A stretch of DNA of 64,000 nucleotides from Chloroflexota bacterium (GTDB lineage Bacteria; Chloroflexota; Anaerolineae; Anaerolineales; Anaerolineaceae), in contig JAAYKH010000061.1 in NCBI GenBank assembly GCA_012522475.1, positions 1-64,000 on the forward strand, written 5' to 3'. The translations under genes were made by a program, and so were the position numbers. The notes under the pieces are model-generated. The model saw only the letters and a list, made by a program, of their open reading frames with translations. It was not told where the DNA came from and did no database searches. How positions within the stretch are numbered: position 1 is the stretch's first letter; every line of letters starts with the position of its first letter. Below are positions 10,660 through 20,033 of the stretch, in pieces.

Positions 10660-10748
10660 AAAACCCTGACTTCTTTGGTGTTTCAGCCTTCTGCATAGTT
10701 GAGTTTTATAGGCTCAAAGATTCACCGAACCATACGAAGCAGGGTTTT
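10660..10748 (-). terminator. Long imperfect hairpin, likely terminator of the S10 peptidase gene
   Basis: Arms AAAACCCTG(A)CTTC at 10660-10673 and GAAGCAGGGTTTT at 10736-10748, with further pairing inside; on the minus strand it ends GGGTTTTTTAA. Confidence 0.6.
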
Positions 10749-10823
10749 CCCTTCAGTTTTCATATATAATGTTATTGACACCCCCATAAAAGCAGCATCC
10801 GCTATTATTTAAAATTGTTATTA

Positions 10824-12296
10824 TTAAACTGAATTCTGAATGAAATCCTTCAAGTCCTTTGAGAGCTTTTTCAGGGATTCTTTATGAAGGTACATCATAT
10901 GCCCAGCCTCATAGTAGGTCATTTTAACATTGCTGGCTTGCTTTTCTGGTAAAGGAATGTGATCAAAGGTGTATTCTGCAGCTAAAAATGGGGTCGCCAA
11001 ATCATAATAGCCGTTACACACAATTACTTTTAAACCGGGCTGCAGCATAAACCCATAGCGCAAATCCTTGGCGGTGTTTACATAGTGATTTTGGTAATCC
11101 TCGTATTTCCAACTCTGGTACAGTGATTTGAGGATCTCGTAAGGCAGGTCGGTTTCGTATTCAAGGTCTTGACGCAGGTAATCGTACATCGTTGCCGTGT
11201 ATGGGCCTAAGATAATTGCATAGCTCGGGTCCATTTCAAACCTTTCGCCCACCTGATCCTTATCAAAACCCTTAAAGCGGCTGTCAAAACGCCCAATTGT
11301 GGCCCCCTCATCACGCAGCAACTCTTTGCAAAAGCGATGAATGTTAATCCGATAATTCGTTCCTTCGATATACCTCTCGGATAAGCCAGTCAGACGGGCC
11401 AGCTTAGCTGCCAGGGCTACACGTTCATCGGCTGTTAGTCGGTTGCCCTTCATCAGCGCCAGCGAATAATCACCCAGGGCAAACTCTCGGGCTTCAGCTA
11501 TAGCGCTGTTAAAGTCATTTTGCAAATCCTTGGGCAGTTTTTTATGGAACCACGCTGAGGCTGTGTAGGTGGGTAAAAACAAAACATAGGGCAGATCGTT
11601 TCCTTCGTCAAAGCTGGCTGTCAAGAAATTTAATATCGACGAGACAAACATAATCCCATTAAGGTACATACCATAACGTTGTTGGAGGAAGCCAGCCAGG
11701 CCTGCTGCGCGAGTGGTCCCATAACTTTCACCAATAATGAATTTTGGCGAAAGCCAACGTTTGTTGCGCGTTGTCCAGATACGGATAAATTCACTGACAG
11801 ATTCAATATCTTTTTTAACATTATGAAATTGTTCAGGTTTTTCTTTGGGGACTGTACGGCTATATCCAGTACTGACAGGATCGATGAAAACCAGGTCGGT
11901 TTGTTCGAGCAGGGTGTAATCATTGTCCACTAGGCGGTAAGGCGGCCCGACTGGGTTGCCTTCGTCATCCATCAGAACGCGCTTTGGACCTACTAGCCCC
12001 AGGTGGAGCCAAACTGAAGAGGAGCCTGGGCCGCCATTAAAAGAAAAGGTTACCGGTCGTTCAGGAGTCTCGCGGTCCTTCGTGTAGGCGATATAAAAAA
12101 TGCTCGCTTTTTGCTTCTCACCGAGTTCCACATCTTCCTCTTTAAGAACAATGGTGCCTGTTGTGACGGTATATTCCAGCTGCTTTCCATTGACCTTGAT
12201 TGAATGCTGGGTAACGGACACCTTTTCCTCTACGATAGAGGCGTTGTTTTGGTCTTTCTTTTCAGTATTTTCCGAATCAAGTTTTTCGTAGCTCAT
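10824..12296 (-). CDS. Peptidase S10 (serine carboxypeptidase) family protein
   Basis: RPVTFSFNGGPGSSSVWLHLG, IIGESYGTTRAAGLA, VCNGYYDLATP, AGHMMYLH. Confidence 0.9.
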   Translation of the reverse strand: MSYEKLDSENTEKKDQNNASIVEEKVSVTQHSIKVNGKQLEYTVTTGTIVLKEEDVELGEKQKASIFYIAYTKDRETPERPVTFSFNGGPGSSSVWLHLGLVGPKRVLMDDEGNPVGPPYRLVDNDYTLLEQTDLVFIDPVSTGYSRTVPKEKPEQFHNVKKDIESVSEFIRIWTTRNKRWLSPKFIIGESYGTTRAAGLAGFLQQRYGMYLNGIMFVSSILNFLTASFDEGNDLPYVLFLPTYTASAWFHKKLPKDLQNDFNSAIAEAREFALGDYSLALMKGNRLTADERVALAAKLARLTGLSERYIEGTNYRINIHRFCKELLRDEGATIGRFDSRFKGFDKDQVGERFEMDPSYAIILGPYTATMYDYLRQDLEYETDLPYEILKSLYQSWKYEDYQNHYVNTAKDLRYGFMLQPGLKVIVCNGYYDLATPFLAAEYTFDHIPLPEKQASNVKMTYYEAGHMMYLHKESLKKLSKDLKDFIQNSV

Positions 12297-12450
12297 TACT
12301 GCCTTTCATCTGCGTTTACGAATAGTTTCTTTATGTAATAGAATATCTTATCATAAAAAGAATGTATATTTATGATCAGTTGGCTTTTTCAATGTGTACC
12401 GGGGTCAAAAATAAACATCGGTGCACATTAATTTCCAGTATACTTTGGTT

Positions 12451-14694
12451 ATGATAACTGTGATTGGTACCGTTGAACGAATAACCTATTACAACCCGGA
12501 TAATGGTTACACTGTTTTGCGCTTACGGCCTGATAAGCATAACGAACCATCCGTTGTAGGGCTGAATTTAGAGGGTTTACTAACGGTTGTTGGAAATTTT
12601 CCTGAAACTTCTCCTGGCGAGCAGGTTGAAGTAGAAGGGGACTATATTACCCACGCTAAGCATGGGCTTCAATTTCAGGGAAAGAAATTTAATAAACGCC
12701 TTCCAGTTACAGGTGTTGGGATTGAACGTTATTTGGGTTCTGGATTAATAAAAGGGATTGGACCCCAACTGGCGAAACGAATTGTCAAGCACTTCAAAAT
12801 AGAAACCCTTGAGGTCATCGAACGTGATCCGCATCGCTTGAAAGAGGTTCCCGGGATTGGGCCAGATCGAGCAGAAAAAATTATCAGAGCTTGGGAGGAG
12901 CAGAAGGCCATTAAAACCCTCATGCTTTTCTTGCATGAACACCAGGTCAGCACAAATCTGGCGGTTAAAATTTATAAAGTTTATGGAGAACGCGCATTAG
13001 AGGTTGTTAGGGATAATCCATACCAGCTTGAACAAGATATCCATGGTGTGGGTTTTAAAACCGCGGATCGAATTGCTCAAAACTTGGGATTATCGCCTGA
13101 CCATCCAGCACGTATTGAGGCTGGAATTATTTTTATCATTAATGAAATGATAAACGATGGGCACGTGTACACGCCGTTTGATCTTTTGACTGAAAAGGCA
13201 GGAGCGCTCCTTCAAGTCGCTGAAGACCAGGTTCTTTCGGGAATCAATCGATTGACCGCAATAGATCGCATTCGTAAAGTAACAATTGAAACCAGCGATC
13301 TACCAGGTGTTGACCCGGGAACAACCATCGCTGCAAACGGCTCAGAACCAGACGAGGCCGTTATTTATCTTACTCAATTTTTCCAGGCAGAGATGAGTGT
13401 GGCTGAAAAACTGTGCCAATTGATGGACCAACCGATGCTTGGTTTACAGGAAACCTTAGAATTTAAAGCCATAGATCTTGCGGAAGAACAACGTCATGCT
13501 ATCAGAACAGCTTTGATGAACCCGGTAAGTATTCTTACCGGTGGACCAGGCACCGGCAAGACCACCTGTTTAAAGGCTTTGATTGATTTATTAGAGGCAA
13601 ATAACCGATCGTATGCCCTAGCGTCGCCAACAGGCCGGGCCGCCAAACGCCTTTCCGAGGCTACCGGCCGCGCGGCTTCAACTATCCATCGACTGTTGGG
13701 ATATTCACCTCTGGGAGGATTCCAACATCACGAAGACAACCCCTTGAAAACTGATTTTCTGATTATCGATGAAGCCTCAATGCTCGATCTTTTGCTGATG
13801 TTTCACCTTTTGCGATCAATTCGACCAGGAACACAAGTTCTCTTTGTGGGTGATGTGGATCAACTGCCTTCAGTGAGCGCTGGCGATGTCTTAAGGGATA
13901 TGATTTCAAGCGGTATGATTCCCGTATCGCAGTTAGCAACTATTTTTCGTCAAGCTGCGAACTCCCAAATTGTGACAAATGCCCATGCCATCAATCGAGG
14001 TGTTATGCCCAGTTTTTCGTCCACTGACCAGGGCGACTTTTTCCTGTTTCCTGCACAGGATGCGGAATCTGCGGTTGAATGGGTTGTTGGGTTGGTTTCG
14101 GAACGCATTCCTAACAAGTTTGGGTATGATCCGATTCAAGAAATCCAGGTACTTTCACCAATGCATCGCGGTGTCTGTGGTGTGAGGGCCTTAAACGAGC
14201 GTCTACAGGCCAAGTTGAACCCTGAGCGGGAAGGTAGCCCTTCACAAAAATTATTCGGGACAGTTTTTAGGGTGGGCGATAAGGTCATGCAATTAAGAAA
14301 TAATTATGAAAAAGAAGTGTTTAATGGGGACATCGGCTTTATTACTAAAATCAACCCGACAGAACAAAATTTAGTTGTCCTTATGGATGGCTCTCGCAGG
14401 GTGACTTATGATTTTAATGAGGCCGACGAAATTATCCTCGCTTATGCGATTTCAGTACACAAAAGCCAGGGGTCCGAATTCCAGGCTGTTGTCTTTCCGG
14501 TATTAACGCAACACTATCTTATGCTGCAAAGGAATTTAATTTACACAGCCATAACCCGGGCCAAGAAACTTTGTGTTGTGGTTGGAAACAGCAAAGCCCT
14601 TCGCATAGCTGTCAATGATAACCGGATATCAAAGCGTTATTCCAATCTTTCACAGCGCTTACGGCATTTGTTAAGTCATCAATACCGTGTTTGA
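12451..14694 (+). CDS. recD2: RecD-like ATP-dependent DNA helicase RecD2
   Basis: HhH region GIGPDRAEKII, Walker A GGPGTGKTTCLKAL, DEASMLD, AISVHKSQGSEFQAVV, IYTAITRAKKL. Confidence 0.92.
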   Translation: MITVIGTVERITYYNPDNGYTVLRLRPDKHNEPSVVGLNLEGLLTVVGNFPETSPGEQVEVEGDYITHAKHGLQFQGKKFNKRLPVTGVGIERYLGSGLIKGIGPQLAKRIVKHFKIETLEVIERDPHRLKEVPGIGPDRAEKIIRAWEEQKAIKTLMLFLHEHQVSTNLAVKIYKVYGERALEVVRDNPYQLEQDIHGVGFKTADRIAQNLGLSPDHPARIEAGIIFIINEMINDGHVYTPFDLLTEKAGALLQVAEDQVLSGINRLTAIDRIRKVTIETSDLPGVDPGTTIAANGSEPDEAVIYLTQFFQAEMSVAEKLCQLMDQPMLGLQETLEFKAIDLAEEQRHAIRTALMNPVSILTGGPGTGKTTCLKALIDLLEANNRSYALASPTGRAAKRLSEATGRAASTIHRLLGYSPLGGFQHHEDNPLKTDFLIIDEASMLDLLLMFHLLRSIRPGTQVLFVGDVDQLPSVSAGDVLRDMISSGMIPVSQLATIFRQAANSQIVTNAHAINRGVMPSFSSTDQGDFFLFPAQDAESAVEWVVGLVSERIPNKFGYDPIQEIQVLSPMHRGVCGVRALNERLQAKLNPEREGSPSQKLFGTVFRVGDKVMQLRNNYEKEVFNGDIGFITKINPTEQNLVVLMDGSRRVTYDFNEADEIILAYAISVHKSQGSEFQAVVFPVLTQHYLMLQRNLIYTAITRAKKLCVVVGNSKALRIAVNDNRISKRYSNLSQRLRHLLSHQYRV

Positions 14695-14845
14695 TAAATG
14701 ATAGTTAATCAAAAACTTTGTCAAGAAACTGGGTCATTATGTTGGGACAGGTTCAACCCAACACAACAGCGTTTGTCCTCTGCCCTCTTCGCTGCTATAA
14801 TTTTAACGTACTCATTCACAATTTAAATACAATGCGTACAAGCAC

Positions 14846-17800
14846 ATGTCCATCCGTAATTTAATCATCCTCAGCCAGCTCAACCCGCCAGCGCAACGCA
14901 GCCATGTGCTGGCTCGCAAACGGGTTAATCAAAAATTGGAGCAATCGAAGCAGTATCCCTTGACCATCATCGAAGCGGGGACTGGGTATGGGAAAAGTAC
15001 ATCGATCCTTTCTTTTATCAATAATCAGGATAACCCGGTTTACTGGTATACAATTTCAGGCACTGAACGAGACCCAAAACTATTTTTAGCAAAACTTTTC
15101 GCCGCTTTTAACCAGCATGGCCACTCGATTGGTGAAGAAACGCTGAGGATTCTGGATAACCCGGATGCGACGCTTAATGAGGCATTAATTGCTTTTGTTA
15201 ATGTTTTAACAACCAAAATCACGCGGAATGCCTTTCTCGTCCTTGACGATTTTCATCGGGTTGCTGACGTCTCGGATATTGTTGGTTTCGTAGATTGGAT
15301 CATTGAACACCTTTCGCCTAAAATGCATGTGGTGATCGCCACTCGACACGCGGTTGCTTTCCCCTCACTGGTTAAATGGCGGGCCAAGGGTGACGTTTTG
15401 ATCATTACCAGAGATGACCTGGCATTTACAGCAGAGGAAGTTGCTCAACTATTTGAGCAACAATATGGCATTAGCTTATCTGAACCTTCTATTGAACAAT
15501 TGCTCAACGAAACAGAGGGGTGGGTCATAGGTCTGCAAATGATCTGGCAGATCTTGCAGAGCAACCCGGAGTTGACCATCCAGCAGGTATTGGAAGACGA
15601 ACGACACACAAGATCCACATTGTTCGACTATTTAGCCGAAGAAGTATTAGGGAGATTGCCTCTAAATATCCAGGAATTTCTGGTCAAGACTTCGATTTTA
15701 TCAAAGCTTGAAAGTGCAACCTGTGATTTTTTGTTGACCGGCGACAACAGCAACCAGACCTTAGAACAACTTAATCGTTCAGGGCTATTTATTGAAGAAT
15801 TACAACCGGGGGTGTTTCGCTATCATCAAATATTCCGGTCTTTTTTAATAAACCAGCTTCAGGCGAACCCCTCCACATTAATTGATTTGCACTTGAAGGT
15901 TGCCAGTTATTATCGGGCGCACGAGTATTGGGAAGAAGCAATATACCACTTACTTTCTGCCAAGGATTACTTCCAGGTTAATCAAATTTTAGAGAACATT
16001 GGTAAACCATTGATTCAGGACGGGAGACAAGAATCGATTAATTACTGGATTCATGAAATCCCTGAGATATATCGAAAGAACTATCCCTACTTAATTTACC
16101 TTTTGGGTGAGGTCAATCGATACTTGGGGAATTTTGAAGATGCCCTGGAATATTATCATCAGGCAGAGCGCCTTTATCGGGAACGTCAATCTTCTATTGG
16201 TATTTCGCGGGCTTTGCAGGGTCAGGGACAGGTATTTTTAGACACCATTCGACCAATTAATGGGGATCAATTGCTTCAAGACGCCTTAAAACGCCTTGAC
16301 CCAAGAGAAATGCCGAGGGAGGTCGCGGATCTTTTAGTCCTAATTGCCGAAAATCAACTTAATTTAGGCTATCCAGACAATGCAGAGCAATTGCTGTTGC
16401 AAGCCAGCGAATTAATGCCAGACCTTGTACTGGAAACTGACTTTATTCAGGCTCGCGTTTACCTACGAACCGGCAGATTGAGGGAAGGCGTCAATCTTTT
16501 ACTCGCTCGCGAAGCCAACAATCCTTCTTTGCCACAATCACGACCGCAGCGTTTTCACAGGGAAAGCACGCTCTTATTATCTTTGTATTATTCGTTTCTG
16601 GGTGAAGCTGAGCAAGCGGAGATCTATGCTAAACAGGGCATTGAAATTGGTGAATCGTTAAGTTCTAAGTTTGTGCAGGCGGTTGGTTTTATGCGCTTGG
16701 GACATGCACTACTGGTCAGAAACCCGCACCCTTTTTCAAACCAAGTCCTGGTACAGGCGACGGGTTATTTTCAGGCCTCAATTGAGCAGATTGATGTAAC
16801 CCGTATTCATGTTGAACCCCTTTGGGGAATGTGCCGAGCGTTGGGTTACGCCGGTCAATACAGCGAGGCAGAAGAAATAGCGCTTGAATCGCTTTCTATT
16901 GCTGAAAAAGCAGGCGATGAATGGATCGGCGTTTTAATCCGTTTGTCTTTAGGCGCTGGCGCTGTACTCGCTAACAAGCATGACGTAGCGCAGCAGTTTT
17001 TAACCTCAGCTGAAAGCTCAGCAGTTCGTGTCAAAGATACTTTCGCGTTATGTGCATCTCGATTGTGGTTAGCATTAAAAGCTTGGCATCAGGGATATCA
17101 AAATACAGCCTTCAGTTATTTTGAGAAATGTATAGCTTTGATAAGAGAATACGGCTATGAATTCATTTTGACCAGTGAAACCCTTTTGGGGCTTAAAGAC
17201 CGTGAATCGATTTACCCTTTAGTCATAGCTGCATCTTCAAATGGCGTTGAGCAAAAATTCCTAAGCCAAGTTCTTCATCAAAGAGGTTTATCAGATCAAG
17301 AATATCACCCGGGGTACACCTTGTGGGTGCAAACCTTCGGCGACTTTAATGTCTGGCGAGGCGATCAAATCATTCAAACACAGGCTTGGAAGCGAGAAAA
17401 AGCCCGTCTCTTTTTCCAAATCTTGGTTGTTCATCGTGGTAAATGGGTTCATAAAGACCAGATTTTTGAGTGGCTATGGCCCGAATCGGCAAAAGAGAAA
17501 CGTGCCAGTTATTTGAAAGTCATCTTCAATGCGGTCAATCAAGTTCTCGAACCCAACCGACCGCGTGGTGAACCACCATTTTTCATTAACCGTAGCCAGG
17601 ATAATTTCCGTTTGAATCCTAAAGCACGCATCATTGTTGATGCAGATTTGTTTATTACGGAAATGAATCAAGCAACATTAACTGGTTATGAGAACGCATT
17701 TAAATTATACCAAGGACGCTACTTGGTGGATAATCCGGTAAGCGAATGGATTGTCCATGAAGAACAATACTACCATCAACAATTCTTTTTAGCTGCAGAT

Positions 17801-18052
17801 AGATTATTGAACAATCACATTGAAACGGGCAAACTTCAAAAAGCCCTGGATACCACTTACCGGATTGTGAAAGAAGATCCTTACTGGGAAGCAGCCTATC
17901 GCGCCCAGATGTTTATTTTCCATGAACTGGGTCAGACTTCTGTCGTGCACGAGGTATATCGTCGGTGCAAAGCCCTCCTCCAGGAGGATTTAAACGCATC
18001 GGTCTCTGCTGAAACAGAAGCTCTTTATCGAAAACTTGTGTTAGAGCATTAA
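14846..18052 (+). CDS. MalT-like ATPase/TPR transcriptional regulator with C-terminal winged-helix and BTAD domain
   Basis: EAGTGYGKSTSILSF Walker A, FLVLDDFHRV, TPR region, C-terminal VQTFGDFNVWRGDQ...KARLFFQILVVHRGKWVHKDQIFEWLWPE (OmpR-like) plus BTAD. Confidence 0.85.
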   Translation: MSIRNLIILSQLNPPAQRSHVLARKRVNQKLEQSKQYPLTIIEAGTGYGKSTSILSFINNQDNPVYWYTISGTERDPKLFLAKLFAAFNQHGHSIGEETLRILDNPDATLNEALIAFVNVLTTKITRNAFLVLDDFHRVADVSDIVGFVDWIIEHLSPKMHVVIATRHAVAFPSLVKWRAKGDVLIITRDDLAFTAEEVAQLFEQQYGISLSEPSIEQLLNETEGWVIGLQMIWQILQSNPELTIQQVLEDERHTRSTLFDYLAEEVLGRLPLNIQEFLVKTSILSKLESATCDFLLTGDNSNQTLEQLNRSGLFIEELQPGVFRYHQIFRSFLINQLQANPSTLIDLHLKVASYYRAHEYWEEAIYHLLSAKDYFQVNQILENIGKPLIQDGRQESINYWIHEIPEIYRKNYPYLIYLLGEVNRYLGNFEDALEYYHQAERLYRERQSSIGISRALQGQGQVFLDTIRPINGDQLLQDALKRLDPREMPREVADLLVLIAENQLNLGYPDNAEQLLLQASELMPDLVLETDFIQARVYLRTGRLREGVNLLLAREANNPSLPQSRPQRFHRESTLLLSLYYSFLGEAEQAEIYAKQGIEIGESLSSKFVQAVGFMRLGHALLVRNPHPFSNQVLVQATGYFQASIEQIDVTRIHVEPLWGMCRALGYAGQYSEAEEIALESLSIAEKAGDEWIGVLIRLSLGAGAVLANKHDVAQQFLTSAESSAVRVKDTFALCASRLWLALKAWHQGYQNTAFSYFEKCIALIREYGYEFILTSETLLGLKDRESIYPLVIAASSNGVEQKFLSQVLHQRGLSDQEYHPGYTLWVQTFGDFNVWRGDQIIQTQAWKREKARLFFQILVVHRGKWVHKDQIFEWLWPESAKEKRASYLKVIFNAVNQVLEPNRPRGEPPFFINRSQDNFRLNPKARIIVDADLFITEMNQATLTGYENAFKLYQGRYLVDNPVSEWIVHEEQYYHQQFFLAADRLLNNHIETGKLQKALDTTYRIVKEDPYWEAAYRAQMFIFHELGQTSVVHEVYRRCKALLQEDLNASVSAETEALYRKLVLEH

Positions 18053-18109
18053 TTCTGAACAAAACACGTTGATTTGTTACCCCTTCGTAACCGATTTGTA
18101 ATGCCAGTT

Positions 18110-18118
18110 TGCTATAAT
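18110..18118 (+). promoter_or_regulatory. Extended -10 promoter (TGCTATAAT) upstream of the acyl-CoA cluster
   Basis: TTTGCTATAATAC about 70 bp upstream of the SDR start. Confidence 0.45.
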
Positions 18119-18186
18119 ACGTCAAGTTAAGCGCTGAAGTCAACGTTTATTGAAGGGGTTTTAATTATTATCTGAAGAGGAGTTTT

Positions 18187-18951
18187 ATGCGGTTAAGTGG
18201 AAAAATTTGTTTGATTACCGGGGGCGCAGCTGGCATTGGAAAAGCTGCAGCTGAGAAGTTTATTGCTGAAGGGGCACAGGTTGTCATTTGTGACCTGGAT
18301 GAAGATTTAGGGCAAGCAGTTGCCGATGAACTGGGGCACGGGACTTTGTTTTATAAGGTCAACGTAACGGATCGCGGAGAGGTTCAGGCCTGGGTCGATG
18401 ATGTCATTGAGAAGTTTGACCGTGTGGATGTGTTGATTAACAATGCTGGAATCACTCGGGATGGCCTCTTTGTAAAATACAAAGATGGTGCACTGGTCAG
18501 CCAGATGTCAGAGCAAGATTTCGACCTGGTTGTCAATGTTAACCTGAAAGGCGTCTTTAATTGTACGCAAGCTGTTACGCCGCAAATGATAAAACAGGGT
18601 GGTGGGGTGGTCTTAAATGCTTCATCCATCGTTGGTTTATATGGTAATTTTGGGCAAACCAATTATGCAGCGACAAAATTTGGTGTCATTGGTATGACAA
18701 AAACATGGTCTCGTGAATTAGGACAATTTAACATTCGCGTGAACGCTGTCTGCCCGGGTTTCATTCTTACCGAGATGGTTAAGAAAATGCCTGAAAAGAT
18801 TTTAGATGGCTTGGCTGCTAAGACGCCATTGGGCCGGATGGGACTGCCTGAAGATGTTGCCAATCTGTATGCATGGCTGGCCAGTGATGAGGCATCCTAT
18901 ATTCATGGCACAACAATCAGTATTGATGGCGGGATGGTTCTTGGAACTTAG
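18187..18951 (+). CDS. SDR family oxidoreductase, FabG-like 3-oxoacyl reductase
   Basis: CLITGGAAGIGKAAAEKF, NNAGITRDG, YAATKFGVIGMTK catalytic YxxxK; RBS GAAGAGGAG. Confidence 0.92.
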   Translation: MRLSGKICLITGGAAGIGKAAAEKFIAEGAQVVICDLDEDLGQAVADELGHGTLFYKVNVTDRGEVQAWVDDVIEKFDRVDVLINNAGITRDGLFVKYKDGALVSQMSEQDFDLVVNVNLKGVFNCTQAVTPQMIKQGGGVVLNASSIVGLYGNFGQTNYAATKFGVIGMTKTWSRELGQFNIRVNAVCPGFILTEMVKKMPEKILDGLAAKTPLGRMGLPEDVANLYAWLASDEASYIHGTTISIDGGMVLGT

Positions 18952-19003
18952 GCACTAACTGGCTTGAAAAGCTCTCATCCTGTGAACGAAAAGAAAGGAA
19001 GAA

Positions 19004-20014
19004 ATGCAACGATATGCAACCATTATAGGCACCGGAAGATATTTGCCCAAAAATGAAATCTCAAACGAGACTTTTGGTAAGTGGATGGCCAAAGTTAACC
19101 CGGCTTTAGAGACAGTTGTCGGAAAATTTGAAAATAGTTCGGGTATCAAGACACGTTTTTATGCTGATGAAGGTATGGCAACGTCTGATTTGGCTGTTGA
19201 GGCCGCAAAGGATGCTTTAAAGGATGCTGGAATAACCCCCAATGATGTGGATTTGATCATCCTCGGTACGGATTCGCCCGATTACATCACCCCGGCGACC
19301 TCTGTTGTTATCCAAGAGAAGCTTGGCGCAAAAAGAGCAGGCACTTTTGACGTGGGATGCGCTTGTGCCAGTTTCCCAACGGGTTTGGCCTTAGGGGCCG
19401 GGTTAATCGGTACCAACCCGCATTTAAAATACATCCTGGTGATCGGAGCTTACATGATGCATCGCCTGGCCGATTACAAGTCTGATGTGATTAGCTTCTT
19501 TTATGGTGATGGCGCAGGCGCAGCCGTATTGGCGCCCAGTGATCAGCCAGGTTTTGTTTCGTCTGCCTTTTTTGCCGATGGCTCATATTATTCACATTGG
19601 GGCATCTACGCTGGCGGAACAGCAGAACCGGCAACCGTAGAAAACGTCCAATCTGGTAAGACCAAAGTGAAACTGGTGACGGCTTTTCCTCCTGAGGTTA
19701 ACAACGAAGGTTGGCCACAACGCATCCGCGAGGTGGCCCAAAATGGTAATTTCACGATTGATGAGATTGATTTTGTGATTTTCACGCAGGTAAGGCTGAA
19801 CACCATCACGTTGGTGATGGAGGAAATCGGCTTACCCCTTGAAAAAGCGCATTGGATCATGGACAAATGGGGCTACACAGGCTCAGCTTGCTTGCCAATG
19901 GCTTTTGATGATGCTCGTAAATTAGGCAAAATAAAAGCAGGTGACCTGGTCGTTTTTGTAGGTTCAGGCGTTGGTTATAACCAGGCAGCAGTAGCTTTTC
20001 GTATGCCCAAATAA
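19004..20014 (+). CDS. Beta-ketoacyl-ACP synthase III (FabH)-like thiolase-fold protein, non-canonical active site
   Basis: IIGTGRYLPKNEI, FDVGCACASFPTGLALGAGL (Cys region), GDGAGAAVL; usual HQAN is TQVR and GNTS is GYTG. Confidence 0.85.
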   Translation: MQRYATIIGTGRYLPKNEISNETFGKWMAKVNPALETVVGKFENSSGIKTRFYADEGMATSDLAVEAAKDALKDAGITPNDVDLIILGTDSPDYITPATSVVIQEKLGAKRAGTFDVGCACASFPTGLALGAGLIGTNPHLKYILVIGAYMMHRLADYKSDVISFFYGDGAGAAVLAPSDQPGFVSSAFFADGSYYSHWGIYAGGTAEPATVENVQSGKTKVKLVTAFPPEVNNEGWPQRIREVAQNGNFTIDEIDFVIFTQVRLNTITLVMEEIGLPLEKAHWIMDKWGYTGSACLPMAFDDARKLGKIKAGDLVVFVGSGVGYNQAAVAFRMPK

Positions 20015-20033
20015 TAGATAGGGATTATTAGAG

